This document shows, piece after piece, positions 8,170 through 16,252 of a DNA stretch of 61,499 nt. Made by a program: the position numbers and the translations under genes. Below the pieces are notes generated by a model. That model was not told the DNA's origin, did no database searches, and was given only the letters and a program-made list of their open reading frames with translations. Each line of letters begins with the position of its first letter. The first letter of the stretch is position 1. The DNA is from Dehalococcoidia bacterium. Lineage in GTDB: Bacteria; Chloroflexota; Dehalococcoidia; DSTF01; JACRBR01. The stretch lies in contig JAKFYB010000010.1 of assembly GCA_021731085.1 (NCBI GenBank), forward strand, positions 1 through 61,499, in the 5' to 3' direction.

Positions 8170-9960
8170 TTAGTCCTGGAAGGGAACCGGTGGCGCCAGC
8201 GGGCCCTGGTTGTTCGGAATCGGCGCCTGGCAGTCCGAGCCCTGGCGACCAAAGACCTTCTGAACGTCCTTGATGTCGATGTCCAGGTCGTGGAACTGTG
8301 GCTCCAGGTCGAACCACTTGCTGTACAGAAGCCCACCGAAGAAGGCGCCGTAGCGGCTAGCGATTGCCTGGGCGTCCGCAAGGTCGACGTCGCAGTCGAG
8401 GTCGAGGTCACCCTCGAGGATTCGAACTGTGACGGCGAGGTCGCGGCAGAGAATCGTGAGACCACCATTGATCGAGCCCGGGATCGGGTGACCAAGTGTG
8501 TCAACGAGTTCACAGCCGTTGTCCTTGAGGACAGTCAGCACACCGTTGTTGTTGCCCGGGAAGATGTCGTTGTTCAGGTCCGGGTGCGGGATCAGCTCGA
8601 GGCTGGCAAGGTCGAAGGAGCCCGAAGGACCCTGGCCCTGGCCAACGCTGGCGCAACCGAAGTGAATGATGTTCTCAAGAACAAGTGACATCGAGCAGGT
8701 GCCCTGGCCGGGTCCTGCGTTGTCCGGGTTGCAGTCCTGGTTCTCGGGCATGGACGAGTCCAGCTCGTTAACCGACCCGCGGTTCAGGTATCCAGCTCCA
8801 TTGCCACTGGCCTGGGGGCTGAAGACGATGTCGCACGGGTTGACTGACTGAATGACGAAGTTGTCGTACTCGACGCTGAACTCGTACGCGCCCAAACCGT
8901 TGTAGAGCGGGTCGGCCTGCGGCGGTGCAGGAACGTTCAGCGCACGCTCCACGACACGGAGCGAACCTTCACCTGGGCCTGTGCAGGAAACGCCTTCACA
9001 GATCCAGAGGTTGGCGGCGTAGCCGTTTGGCAGCTGGTCAACGTTTGCGTCATTACCCTCGGGGACCTTCTCGATACCCGAGTCCGTGAGCGGCGTCGGC
9101 GAAAGCGTCGGGGTCGACGTGTTCGTCGCCGTGTTGGTCACGGTCGGCGTGTTGGTCGGCGGAACCGGCGTCGGCGTGTCGGTCGGCGGCGCAGGAATCG
9201 TGTTCGTGGCCGTCGGCGTGTTCGTCGGCGTCGGCGGGTCGGCGAGAATGATCTCACCGGCGAAGCAACCGCCTGGAACGCTGATGACAGCGTTGCAGGA
9301 CATGAGCTCACCGAACGACTCGTCGTAGAAGTTTCCATCCTTGATCGTCAGCGGGAAGGTACCCGGGACGGCGCCAGGAAGGACGTTGTACGAAACGGTC
9401 GCGAGGATCTCGCTGGCGGCCGGGTTGGCAGCCATGACCTGGCCATCGGCGCTACCGTTGAAGCAACCGATGAAAGAGGACTCGCCTGGCGGGTTGCTGC
9501 CGTTGTCCTCATCTGGCGCCGGAGGCGAGCACGCCCAGCCACCGCCAGTGTTGAACACCGAGTTGAAGTCCGGGTTGCAGTTCAAACCGGACGGGTCGCA
9601 GGCCGGAAGGTCGACTCCCGGAACGCGAGCCTTCAGGCTCGTAACCGGACCCGGGTGGTCCAGGTTGAATCCCCAGGCGCCGATCTGGCGTGGGGTGCCT
9701 GTGGAGTTACCAGCCGTGACGGCGACCGTGACGACCGCCGGACCCGGCAGGAAAACGGTTGTGGACGGGTCGGTCGCGCCACCCGGGACCGTGTCGACGG
9801 CCAAGTGGAACGTACCGGTTGTGTCCTCGGTACCGTGGTAGAGTTCCGCAAAGGCGGTGTAGTCCGCGCGGCCGTAAGGCAGGCCAACGACGGCGACAAG
9901 AACGCCAATTGCGGTCCCCAGAGCGGCCAAAAGGCCGATCAAAGCTTGGGGCTTCTTCAA
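8170..9960 (-). CDS. Secreted protein with two cohesin-like domains, Thr-rich linker and C-terminal dockerin
   Basis: 596 residues with a TTG start at 9960, eight bases after AGGAGG. Residues 1-32 are a signal peptide. Residues 35-240 are a cohesin-like domain of the eight-cysteine type seen in the genes at 1-825 and 1633-4614 (CDPSG, CNPDF, GGWACSPPAP, GCFNG, SCNAVISVP). A linker of PTNTPT-like units spans about 243-300. A second cohesin-like domain (about 300-505) contains LGAYEFSVEYDNFVIQSV, as in canonical cohesins. The last 80 residues hold a dockerin: DLDLDCDVDLADAQAIA, then HDLDIDIKDVQKVFG. Carrying both partner module types suggests it could bridge or polymerise. The leader carries an unusual distal AAGGAGGTG (see the regulatory entry at 10050). 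Secreted. Confidence 0.85.
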   Translation of the reverse strand: MKKPQALIGLLAALGTAIGVLVAVVGLPYGRADYTAFAELYHGTEDTTGTFHLAVDTVPGGATDPSTTVFLPGPAVVTVAVTAGNSTGTPRQIGAWGFNLDHPGPVTSLKARVPGVDLPACDPSGLNCNPDFNSVFNTGGGWACSPPAPDEDNGSNPPGESSFIGCFNGSADGQVMAANPAASEILATVSYNVLPGAVPGTFPLTIKDGNFYDESFGELMSCNAVISVPGGCFAGEIILADPPTPTNTPTATNTIPAPPTDTPTPVPPTNTPTVTNTATNTSTPTLSPTPLTDSGIEKVPEGNDANVDQLPNGYAANLWICEGVSCTGPGEGSLRVVERALNVPAPPQADPLYNGLGAYEFSVEYDNFVIQSVNPCDIVFSPQASGNGAGYLNRGSVNELDSSMPENQDCNPDNAGPGQGTCSMSLVLENIIHFGCASVGQGQGPSGSFDLASLELIPHPDLNNDIFPGNNNGVLTVLKDNGCELVDTLGHPIPGSINGGLTILCRDLAVTVRILEGDLDLDCDVDLADAQAIASRYGAFFGGLLYSKWFDLEPQFHDLDIDIKDVQKVFGRQGSDCQAPIPNNQGPLAPPVPFQD

Positions 9961-9978
9961 AACTAAAACCTCCTACGA

Positions 9979-10087
9979 TGTAGGGCTGTCGGGTTCAGAG
10001 CACGAACCCTCGAAAATTCTGCTGTGTTCAATCCTGGGTCTTTCGCGTTCACCTCCTTTTTCTGTTCTTCTCCGCTTCGAGCGGAGA
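9979..10087 (-). promoter_or_regulatory. Unusual leader: hairpin plus distal Shine-Dalgarno-like element
   Basis: On the minus strand an 8-bp hairpin (10069-10087, arms TCTCCGCT and AGCGGAGA) is followed 10 bases later by AAGGAGGTG (10050-10058). No start codon lies at a usable distance from it. AGCCCTACA occurs at 9979-9987, then the true ribosome-binding site AGGAGG and the TTG start at 9960. The same order occurs upstream of the gene starting at 14363. It resembles the distal SD-type 5' mRNA stabilisers known in Bacillus. Function here is inferred. Confidence 0.55.
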
Positions 10088-10178
10088 GCAGCCACACCGC
10101 CTTGCTTGCAACTTTGCATCGCCATCGCCGCCTCCCGGGCTCCCCGCCCCGAACGCGTGCGACCGCGTGATGCCGAAC

Positions 10179-11708
10179 TCAGCCTCCGCGCGGGCGCACT
10201 TCGTATGCGCCGGCCGCGGGTACGCAGGCGAATTGCCTGCACACTTCCGGGTCCTCCTGTGTCATGTAGAACGGCACGCGGCCTACGTTCGCTGCGGCCA
10301 GTTCGACAAGGAACCCACTCTCGACGGTCCAGTTGTTGACGAGGCGCACGTCGGGGCGCTGGCCTTCAACTGTTTGCAGATACTGAAGCGGCGCTACGTC
10401 CGCGAACCGGCCATAGACGATGGCGTTCGGACTCACGCCAGCCATCGTCACCTCGGCCGCGTTGCGCACGCGATCCTCGCCGCGCAGGGTGACCAGTTGC
10501 CAGTTGATGGCGAGCGCCATGATGGGCAGGGCGAGCGCCGCGAAGACGAGCCAGGGTGCATCGGCAACCCCGCCGAGCTCCATCGCCCAGTCGAGTCCAA
10601 CCACCATCCAGAGCGACCAGACGACGTACACGGGCAGCATCATGAAGCGCTTGTCGATCGCGCCGTAGCCGATGAAGAAGATGGCGATCGGGAGAGCTGC
10701 ACCGGCGAGCAGGACGAGCAGGGCGCGGTCGCGCTGCCACAAACGGGCGATGCCCATGACGCCCAGCGGGAGGCCGACGACGAGGAACGACCCGGCCAGC
10801 CAACCAGCAAACGTGCCGGCTTCACGAAGCATCGCGACGGGACCATAGGCAAAGACATCGGCCTGGAACTGCTCTGCGCTGACGTGCGCCCAAAAGCCGC
10901 TCCATGATGCGAGATCCGAGATCTGGAGCGAACCGTCGAGTCGGTATTCGCCCGGGCCAAAAGAGACGCCCGTCGCGGAGCGCAGCGGTAGATAGAGATA
11001 GAAGGCGAGGCCCGCGGCGATGCCACCGGCGGCGGCGGCGTATGCGCGTGGCGAACGTTCTCCCGACATCCAGACGAACGCGAGCAGCGCCGGGAGGGTG
11101 AGCGCTGTGCTGGTGCGGTTCGAAAGACTGAGACCAAGCACGAGGCCGACCATGAGGGCGCGGCCCGTCGTCGGTTGCGAGCGCCAGGCAACGGCGGCAA
11201 GCAAGATGCCGGCGAAGAGAAGCGCATCGAGCGTGTAGACCTCGGCGGCGAGCGCGTCGAGCCAGAAGTAGTACGAGAAGCCGAGGGCGAGCGCGCCAGC
11301 AGCGGCGATGACGGGGCGAGTGGTGAGGCGCAGGGCGAGGATGTAAACGAAGCCACAAGCGGCAGCGCCAAGCACCGCGGAGAACATGTTCATGCGGAAG
11401 GCAACAGAGCTGACAGGGAAGAGATGCGAGAAGAGCCATCCGGACAGCGTGTACAGCGGGTAGCCGGGTGCATGCGCGATCCCGAGGGAGTTCGCGGCAG
11501 CAGCGAGTTCGGGGCTGTCTAGGCTGTAAATGTCCGGAGCCATCGTCGCGAGGTACACAATAAATGTGGAGACGACGACGAGCGCGCCGATCAACACCGA
11601 AGGCGACACCCGCGCCACGGCTTTGGTCTCGGCCACCTTAGTGGCCGCCACCGCCGGACGCTGCGTCTGCCGCACGTGCACCTGTCCGAGAGCAAACGTG
11701 TCTGACAC
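10179..11708 (-). CDS. DUF2723/TMEM260-type membrane glycosyltransferase (putative protein O-mannosyltransferase)
   Basis: About 509 residues from GTG 11708, which follows GAGGA. An in-frame GTG/ATG extension to 11903 exists but runs through two hairpins and has no ribosome-binding site. After a short cytosolic N-terminus there are about ten membrane spans. The family signature is at the first external loop: DSPELAAAANSLGIAHAPGYPLYT, here given only as DSPEL, then GIAHAPGYPLYT. The conserved Asp is typical of GT-C fold lipid-linked sugar transferases. Human TMEM260 of this family O-mannosylates extracellular domains. The gene sits inside the surface-protein array, whose linkers are rich in Thr and Ser, so modification of those linkers is a reasonable inference. 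Donor and acceptor are unknown. Confidence 0.82.
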   Translation of the reverse strand: MSDTFALGQVHVRQTQRPAVAATKVAETKAVARVSPSVLIGALVVVSTFIVYLATMAPDIYSLDSPELAAAANSLGIAHAPGYPLYTLSGWLFSHLFPVSSVAFRMNMFSAVLGAAACGFVYILALRLTTRPVIAAAGALALGFSYYFWLDALAAEVYTLDALLFAGILLAAVAWRSQPTTGRALMVGLVLGLSLSNRTSTALTLPALLAFVWMSGERSPRAYAAAAGGIAAGLAFYLYLPLRSATGVSFGPGEYRLDGSLQISDLASWSGFWAHVSAEQFQADVFAYGPVAMLREAGTFAGWLAGSFLVVGLPLGVMGIARLWQRDRALLVLLAGAALPIAIFFIGYGAIDKRFMMLPVYVVWSLWMVVGLDWAMELGGVADAPWLVFAALALPIMALAINWQLVTLRGEDRVRNAAEVTMAGVSPNAIVYGRFADVAPLQYLQTVEGQRPDVRLVNNWTVESGFLVELAAANVGRVPFYMTQEDPEVCRQFACVPAAGAYEVRPRGG

Positions 11709-11825
11709 GTCTTCCTCATTAGCACTGCGTATTCGTTCACCCAGGGAAGCGTCCGTGCTCCGCGGGTCGTTGATGGGGTTTGAAACAGACTTAGGCGGGG
11801 GAGCCTGGTTCTTGCTTCGGAGTTG

Positions 11826-11897
11826 CTGGCGTCCGGCACTCCGTACCGGACGCCAGCCCTTCCGTCTCGGGCGGTACTTCCGGAGAAGTACCGCCCG
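11826..11897 (-). other. Two tandem perfect hairpins between surface-protein and glycosyltransferase genes
   Basis: Hairpin 1 (11868-11897): arms CGGGCGGTACTTC and GAAGTACCGCCCG, 13 bp, with a CGGA tetraloop. Hairpin 2 (11826-11856): arms CTGGCGTCCGG and CCGGACGCCAG, 11 bp, with a 9-base loop. They follow the stop at 11913 by 16 and 57 bases on the minus strand. Neither has a T-run, so they may be processing or 3'-stabilising structures, or partial terminators. Confidence 0.6.
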
Positions 11898-11912
11898 GCT
11901 CATTCCCTGTGG

Positions 11913-14363
11913 CTACGGCAGGTTCTTGGTTGCCGACGAGCTCGTCGGGCCTGCCTCGTTGTACGGCGAGCATGTACCCGAAGCGGTAACTGCCGCTGCG
12001 AGGATACCGCCATCCGCCGCGTTGTTCTGACCGTCCTTGTTGAGGTCACGGTTCGTCGCCAGCGCGTAGCGGCTTACGCCCTGTGCGTTGACAACGTTCG
12101 TGTCCATGCGACCGTTAAGAGGAGCAGCGTCGTGCGAACCGGCTGCCTGCGCGCGGAGACCGCCGTCAGCAGGGTTCTGGTTGCCGTCGCCGTTCATGTC
12201 GGTCACTTCGTCGCCGTCCCGGCAGCCATCGCTGTCGGAGTCGGCAGTGGCCGGGCCGGTGCCGTAGAAGCGAACTTCCACACCATCGCGGAGGCCGGCG
12301 AATGTGCCCGTGGCACCGACGGTGTCGCGGTCGGAGTCTGCATCGGTCTCACCGCTGCAGCCTGCGCCCAGGGGACAGCCTACGCCGTCGCCGTCGATGT
12401 CGTTCAGGATGTTGCCTGGGGCAATGCTGACAGCCATCGAGCGGAAGAAGATTTCCGTCGGTGTGTGGTTGACAGCGGTACCAGGCATGTAGAGACCGTC
12501 GGCGTCACCATCGCCACCACCAGGGGTGGTTGCGTTGGCGGCGGGCTGCGCACAGCCAGCAGCCGTCGGAACAATGGCGCCCGCGGTGCAGCTCTGTGCT
12601 TCCGGCAGAGCAACACAACCTGCGTCAGCGGCGGCTGTGCGGCAGGAGGCGTCGGGCCGGCTGCGGAACTGGCACTCGCGGCCATCCAGGACCATGTCGA
12701 AGTCGACATCACCCAGGGTGGTGCTCATCGTGCGAATTGGTGCGGTTCCACCCACGTAGGCAACGCCTACGCAAACGCTCGTCTTGAGCGGGCCAGCGCC
12801 GTCCGTGTCGGTCGGGCCGGACCAGGGAGCGATGCGGAGCAGCGGCTCCGTGAGGTCGGGAATCGCGTCGTTGTCGTCGTCGGTGTCACAGGCGTCGCCC
12901 GAGACATCCTCGTTCGGGTTGGTGCGGTCACCCGTGCTGGTGTTCGCGCCAACCTGTGGGCCCGCGCCATCCGGGTCAGCGTTTCCACCCATGCCGTGGT
13001 ACTGCCACAGCGAGTCGGTGTTGAGCTGCGTCGGGTTGGCCTCGTTCGGGCAGTTGTCGTCCGTCAGATCCGCCGAGTCGTAGAGGAGCTCGGGGTTGAG
13101 GGCGGCAACGCTGAGGTTGTTGGTTCCAGGAACATTCGCGCCGTTTGTCGGAATGTTGTCCTGCTTGTCGGCTTGGCCGTCGTTGTCGCTGTCGCTGTCG
13201 GCCGGGTCGGTGAACTGGAAGATTTCCTCGTAGTCCGTGGCACCGTCGTTGTCCGTGTCGGTGTCCGTCGGGTCCGAGTTGTACGCGCGCTCGACGCCGT
13301 CCGGCACGAGGTCACCATCGGTGTCCTTGTTCGCGTCGTTGGAGTCAGAGCTGTCCTGGTCGCAGTCGCCGTCAGCGTCGGGGAGCCCGGCGCCGATGAC
13401 GTCGCACTGCCAGTCGAGGATGCGTGCGAGGGAGTGGTCGCCCAGGTCGAAGTCCGACTGGAGGACCGTCCACCGCGGGATGATCGTGTTGCCGGCCGGC
13501 GTCACCAGGTAACCGACCTGGGAGACCGAGTCCTGCGGCGATGAAAGGCAGAGCGAAACGTCATCGCTCGCCGGGTTGTCAGGCGAACCACCGAGGAGCG
13601 CCTGGTTGACGTTCAGGCCCGTCTGGCCTGGGTACGTCGACTGGTAGACCACGTTGTTCAGCTTCGAACCACCGGGAATCGCGAACGGCAGCGTGCCGTC
13701 GATGTAGAGGGTGGTCAGGTTGGACAGGTCCGAAGAGCGGAACGTCCAGCTGTTTGGCATCGAGACAGCGCCGTGGATGTAGCTGTCCGGGTCGGCTCCG
13801 CCGAGTGGGCCGTTACCACCGAGGGCAACTGCCGCGGCAATGCGCTCGAAGGTCGGCGTGTTCCACGTGGCGGCGTTCGGCCAGCCGGCCGGGGCGCCAC
13901 CGGGACCACCGGAGGCAAGGATGTCGATCTGCTGGTTGCAGAAGATGTCCGTGCGGGAGGTGATGTTACCGACGACCGTACCGGCCGTGCAGCGGTTGTT
14001 TGCGCCCGGCGTGCAAGCGATCGCCGTGTTGCCCCACTCACCCGTGTCGCTGGGCGTGAAGCCCGCGGGGAGGGTCAAGCGGTTACCGAGGGGCAGGTTG
14101 ATGATCTGCCACGACGTGTAGTTCGTGCTCGGCGTAAGTGTTGTCGGGTTGGCAGGGTTGCAAACCACGCGAGCACCGGCGATAACCGGGTAGTTCGCGG
14201 GGTTTGTGTCGTAACACTGGTCGACGCTGATTTCCTTGGCGTTGCCGGCCGTCGAGTTGAAGTCCTGCAACGGGACACCGGACACGGACTGGTTGAAGAG
14301 TCCGAGATATCCGAAAACCAGGGCCGCCGTGAGCGCACCGAGAATGGTGAGCTTCTTAGGCAT
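11913..14363 (-). CDS. Secreted calcium-binding protein with thrombospondin type 3 repeats and dockerin-like C-terminus
   Basis: About 816 residues from ATG 14363, chosen because AGGAGG lies seven bases upstream and the signal peptide starts MPKKLTILGALTAAL. An ATG 24 bases further upstream lacks a site. The N-terminal 330 residues are a secreted domain I do not recognise. The centre (about 330-700) is rich in Asp-based calcium motifs of thrombospondin type 3 kind (DADGDCDQD, DTDGDLVPDGVE, DTDNDGATDYEE, DSDNDGQADKQD). Near the end are two dockerin-like loops, DMNGDGNQNPADGG and DLNKDGQNNAADGG, each followed by an Ala-rich helix. A rigid, calcium-dependent extracellular protein, potentially docked to the cohesins nearby. 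Its leader shares the distal SD element seen before the gene at 9960. Confidence 0.83.
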   Translation of the reverse strand: MPKKLTILGALTAALVFGYLGLFNQSVSGVPLQDFNSTAGNAKEISVDQCYDTNPANYPVIAGARVVCNPANPTTLTPSTNYTSWQIINLPLGNRLTLPAGFTPSDTGEWGNTAIACTPGANNRCTAGTVVGNITSRTDIFCNQQIDILASGGPGGAPAGWPNAATWNTPTFERIAAAVALGGNGPLGGADPDSYIHGAVSMPNSWTFRSSDLSNLTTLYIDGTLPFAIPGGSKLNNVVYQSTYPGQTGLNVNQALLGGSPDNPASDDVSLCLSSPQDSVSQVGYLVTPAGNTIIPRWTVLQSDFDLGDHSLARILDWQCDVIGAGLPDADGDCDQDSSDSNDANKDTDGDLVPDGVERAYNSDPTDTDTDNDGATDYEEIFQFTDPADSDSDNDGQADKQDNIPTNGANVPGTNNLSVAALNPELLYDSADLTDDNCPNEANPTQLNTDSLWQYHGMGGNADPDGAGPQVGANTSTGDRTNPNEDVSGDACDTDDDNDAIPDLTEPLLRIAPWSGPTDTDGAGPLKTSVCVGVAYVGGTAPIRTMSTTLGDVDFDMVLDGRECQFRSRPDASCRTAAADAGCVALPEAQSCTAGAIVPTAAGCAQPAANATTPGGGDGDADGLYMPGTAVNHTPTEIFFRSMAVSIAPGNILNDIDGDGVGCPLGAGCSGETDADSDRDTVGATGTFAGLRDGVEVRFYGTGPATADSDSDGCRDGDEVTDMNGDGNQNPADGGLRAQAAGSHDAAPLNGRMDTNVVNAQGVSRYALATNRDLNKDGQNNAADGGILAAAVTASGTCSPYNEAGPTSSSATKNLP

Positions 14364-14971
14364 GAAAATCCTCCTGATTGGATTCATGATTGATTGTGTA
14401 GGGCTAACGTCTTTACGGGACCTAACCGCACCTCCTTGTTTGCATCGTCCGTTGTGCGGACGCCTACTGATTCACCAAATCCCGTGCTACCGAGATTGCT
14501 GATCACTGTGGAGGTTGTTGGGTGTGCTGGTGGCAGGGGAATCACCCAACTCTCCGGCGTGGTCAGCCGAAAAACGCTATATCGCGGACAACAAACGAGA
14601 GACGGTCAGCTGCACCTTCTCGTTTGCTCCTTCCGTGGCGGGAAGAACGGTCTATTTAATTGGGTCAGTCCGAAACCGTGGCGGGGGAGTTGGACAGAAC
14701 CACCAGTGGGGTCTATGAAAACACCCTCTCCCTTAGGTGTCAACCCCCTTTGGGAGCCAATTTCGAACCTGAATGCCATTCATATTCACGAAAACTGCTG
14801 CATGTATCGAAGCTAGTGACGATATCGAAGCCGACGGCCAGATTCGTTCACATGTCCGTAACATTCTTCAAATTCCCGTCAAGATTGGAAGATCATTACC
14901 GGAACAAGATTTCCGTATTTCGTCAATAGGCCTCGACTGGCCAACTTCAAGGAACCGCGGTCGTTGCTATC
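14364..14971. other. Divergent intergenic interval
   Basis: About 600 bases, noticeably more AT-rich than the genes, between divergent genes. On the minus strand it holds the leader of the calcium-binding protein (14397-14462). A 9-bp inverted repeat, CAAACGAGA with TCTCGTTTG, lies around 14594-14635. I see no gene. Open frames in it lack ribosome-binding sites and codon bias. Promoters for both flanking genes should lie here, but I cannot place them reliably. Confidence 0.5.
14397..14462 (-). promoter_or_regulatory. Unusual leader: hairpin plus distal Shine-Dalgarno-like element
   Basis: Minus strand order: hairpin 14446-14462 (arms CGTCCG and CGGACG), then AAGGAGGTG at 14429-14437 with no start codon near it. 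AGCCCTACA follows at 14397-14405, then the true AGGAGG and ATG 14363. The hairpin-to-AAGGAGGTG gap (8 bases) and the AGCCCTACA box match the leader of the gene at 9960 (gap 10). Two independent surface-protein genes therefore share the arrangement. Confidence 0.55.
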
Positions 14972-16204
14972 GTGGCATCTGTGACAACCACCAGGCGCCA
15001 GATCAACACTCTCCTTATAGCAACAGGCTTGCTGTGCGCGTCGGCCGTCGTCGCCTGCTCCGGCGATGACGCGCCGTCTCCCACGGTAACGGCGATTGCG
15101 ACGACAGCGGCAGCGGTCGGGACGGCGACGCCGCGGCCCGTTTTCCTGGAGCCGATCGACGGAGCCGACCTCGAGACGGGAACCGAGGGCGGGGCTGCGT
15201 TTGCGATCGAGATGCCGGAGGACTGGAACGGCGACCTGGTGCTGTTCCTGCACGGCGCGCAGGCGTTCGAGCCGCCGACCATATCGCCACCGCTGTCCCG
15301 CGAGTACATGATCGCGAACGGGTACGCGTGGGGCGCATCGGCGTTTCGTGAGTCGGGATTCGTACCGGAGATCGCCGTCGCGGACACGAACGCGTTGTAC
15401 GCGCGCTTTGTGCGCGACCATGGCGAGCCGCGGCATGTGTACTTGTACGGCGCGTCGATGGGAGGCGCGGCGGCGATGATTGCGTCGGAGCAGGAAGTCG
15501 CACCATATGACGGCGTGCTGGCGGTGTGCGCGAGCGCGGGCGAGCAGACGTGGCTTGCGCTGCACGCCGACTACCTGACGATCGCGGCCTATGCGGTTGG
15601 CATTGCCCCACGAGCGTACGCAGCTGATGAGATCGACGCGCTGGTGGGCGATGTCGTCGCGGGGCTTGAAGACGCAGCCGTGCTGGCGCAGTTTGAATCG
15701 ATGATGGTCGAGTGGACGGGCGGCGGGCGGCCGTTCGCGCTGGAGGGATTGCGCGAGAGCGAACCGCCGTGGCCGGCGATCCGTTTGCTCGGTGATGCGG
15801 CGCTGATCGACAACCGTGGACGCGACTACACAGCGATCGGCATAGCGCCACAAGAGACGATCGAGCTGAACAACGGCGCCGCACCGATTGCGATCGGTGG
15901 AGGGGATGTGACGGGGCAGTTTCGCGTGCCCGTGCTGACCCTGCACGATACCGGTGACGCAGTGGTGCCGCTAACCGACGCAATCGCGATCCTCGACCGC
16001 GCAACGGTAGCGGCGCAAGCCGGGCGGCTGGTGCAGCGCACGGTGCAATCGCCGACGCACTGTGACTTCACAGACGAGGAGCTGGAGCGCGCGTTCGACG
16101 ATCTGGTGGCGTGGGTGGAGGATGGGATGACACCGGCGGGCGAGGATCTGACGTCGTTCGATCCCGCGACGCTGGGCGCGGCGTTTACGACGAGAGAACG
16201 TTAG
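14972..16204 (+). CDS. Lipoprotein alpha/beta hydrolase
   Basis: 410 residues with a GTG start; a second GTG nine bases later is equally possible, and no clear ribosome-binding site decides between them. The N-terminus is a lipoprotein signal peptide ending in a lipobox (SAVVAC), so the protein is probably lipid-anchored outside the membrane. A Thr/Pro-rich spacer follows. The body is an alpha/beta hydrolase: VLFLHGAQ oxyanion segment, GASMGG nucleophile elbow (Ser near residue 165), Asp in HDTGDAVVPL and His in SPTHCDF, giving a complete catalytic triad. Substrate unknown. Divergent from the surface-protein array. Confidence 0.75.
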   Translation: MASVTTTRRQINTLLIATGLLCASAVVACSGDDAPSPTVTAIATTAAAVGTATPRPVFLEPIDGADLETGTEGGAAFAIEMPEDWNGDLVLFLHGAQAFEPPTISPPLSREYMIANGYAWGASAFRESGFVPEIAVADTNALYARFVRDHGEPRHVYLYGASMGGAAAMIASEQEVAPYDGVLAVCASAGEQTWLALHADYLTIAAYAVGIAPRAYAADEIDALVGDVVAGLEDAAVLAQFESMMVEWTGGGRPFALEGLRESEPPWPAIRLLGDAALIDNRGRDYTAIGIAPQETIELNNGAAPIAIGGGDVTGQFRVPVLTLHDTGDAVVPLTDAIAILDRATVAAQAGRLVQRTVQSPTHCDFTDEELERAFDDLVAWVEDGMTPAGEDLTSFDPATLGAAFTTRER

Positions 16205-16252
16205 CCGTTCGACAGTGGCTCGGCCGCAGCGGGCGACCACACAGGGCCGCCC

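Noticed and set aside
9960-10058. Short leader peptide starting at the GTG of AAGGAGGTG
   Set aside because: The GTG is itself part of the Shine-Dalgarno-like motif, with no upstream site, and no peptide with regulatory codons is evident.
11709-11903. 65-codon N-terminal extension of the glycosyltransferase
   Set aside because: It crosses two perfect hairpins and has no ribosome site; the GTG at 11708 has GAGGA.
11823-13544. Plus-strand open frame antisense to the calcium-binding protein
   Set aside because: Composition reflects the Asp-rich calcium motifs read backwards.
14879-15946. Minus-strand open frame opposite the lipoprotein hydrolase
   Set aside because: Arg-rich shadow; the plus-strand gene has a lipobox and catalytic triad.
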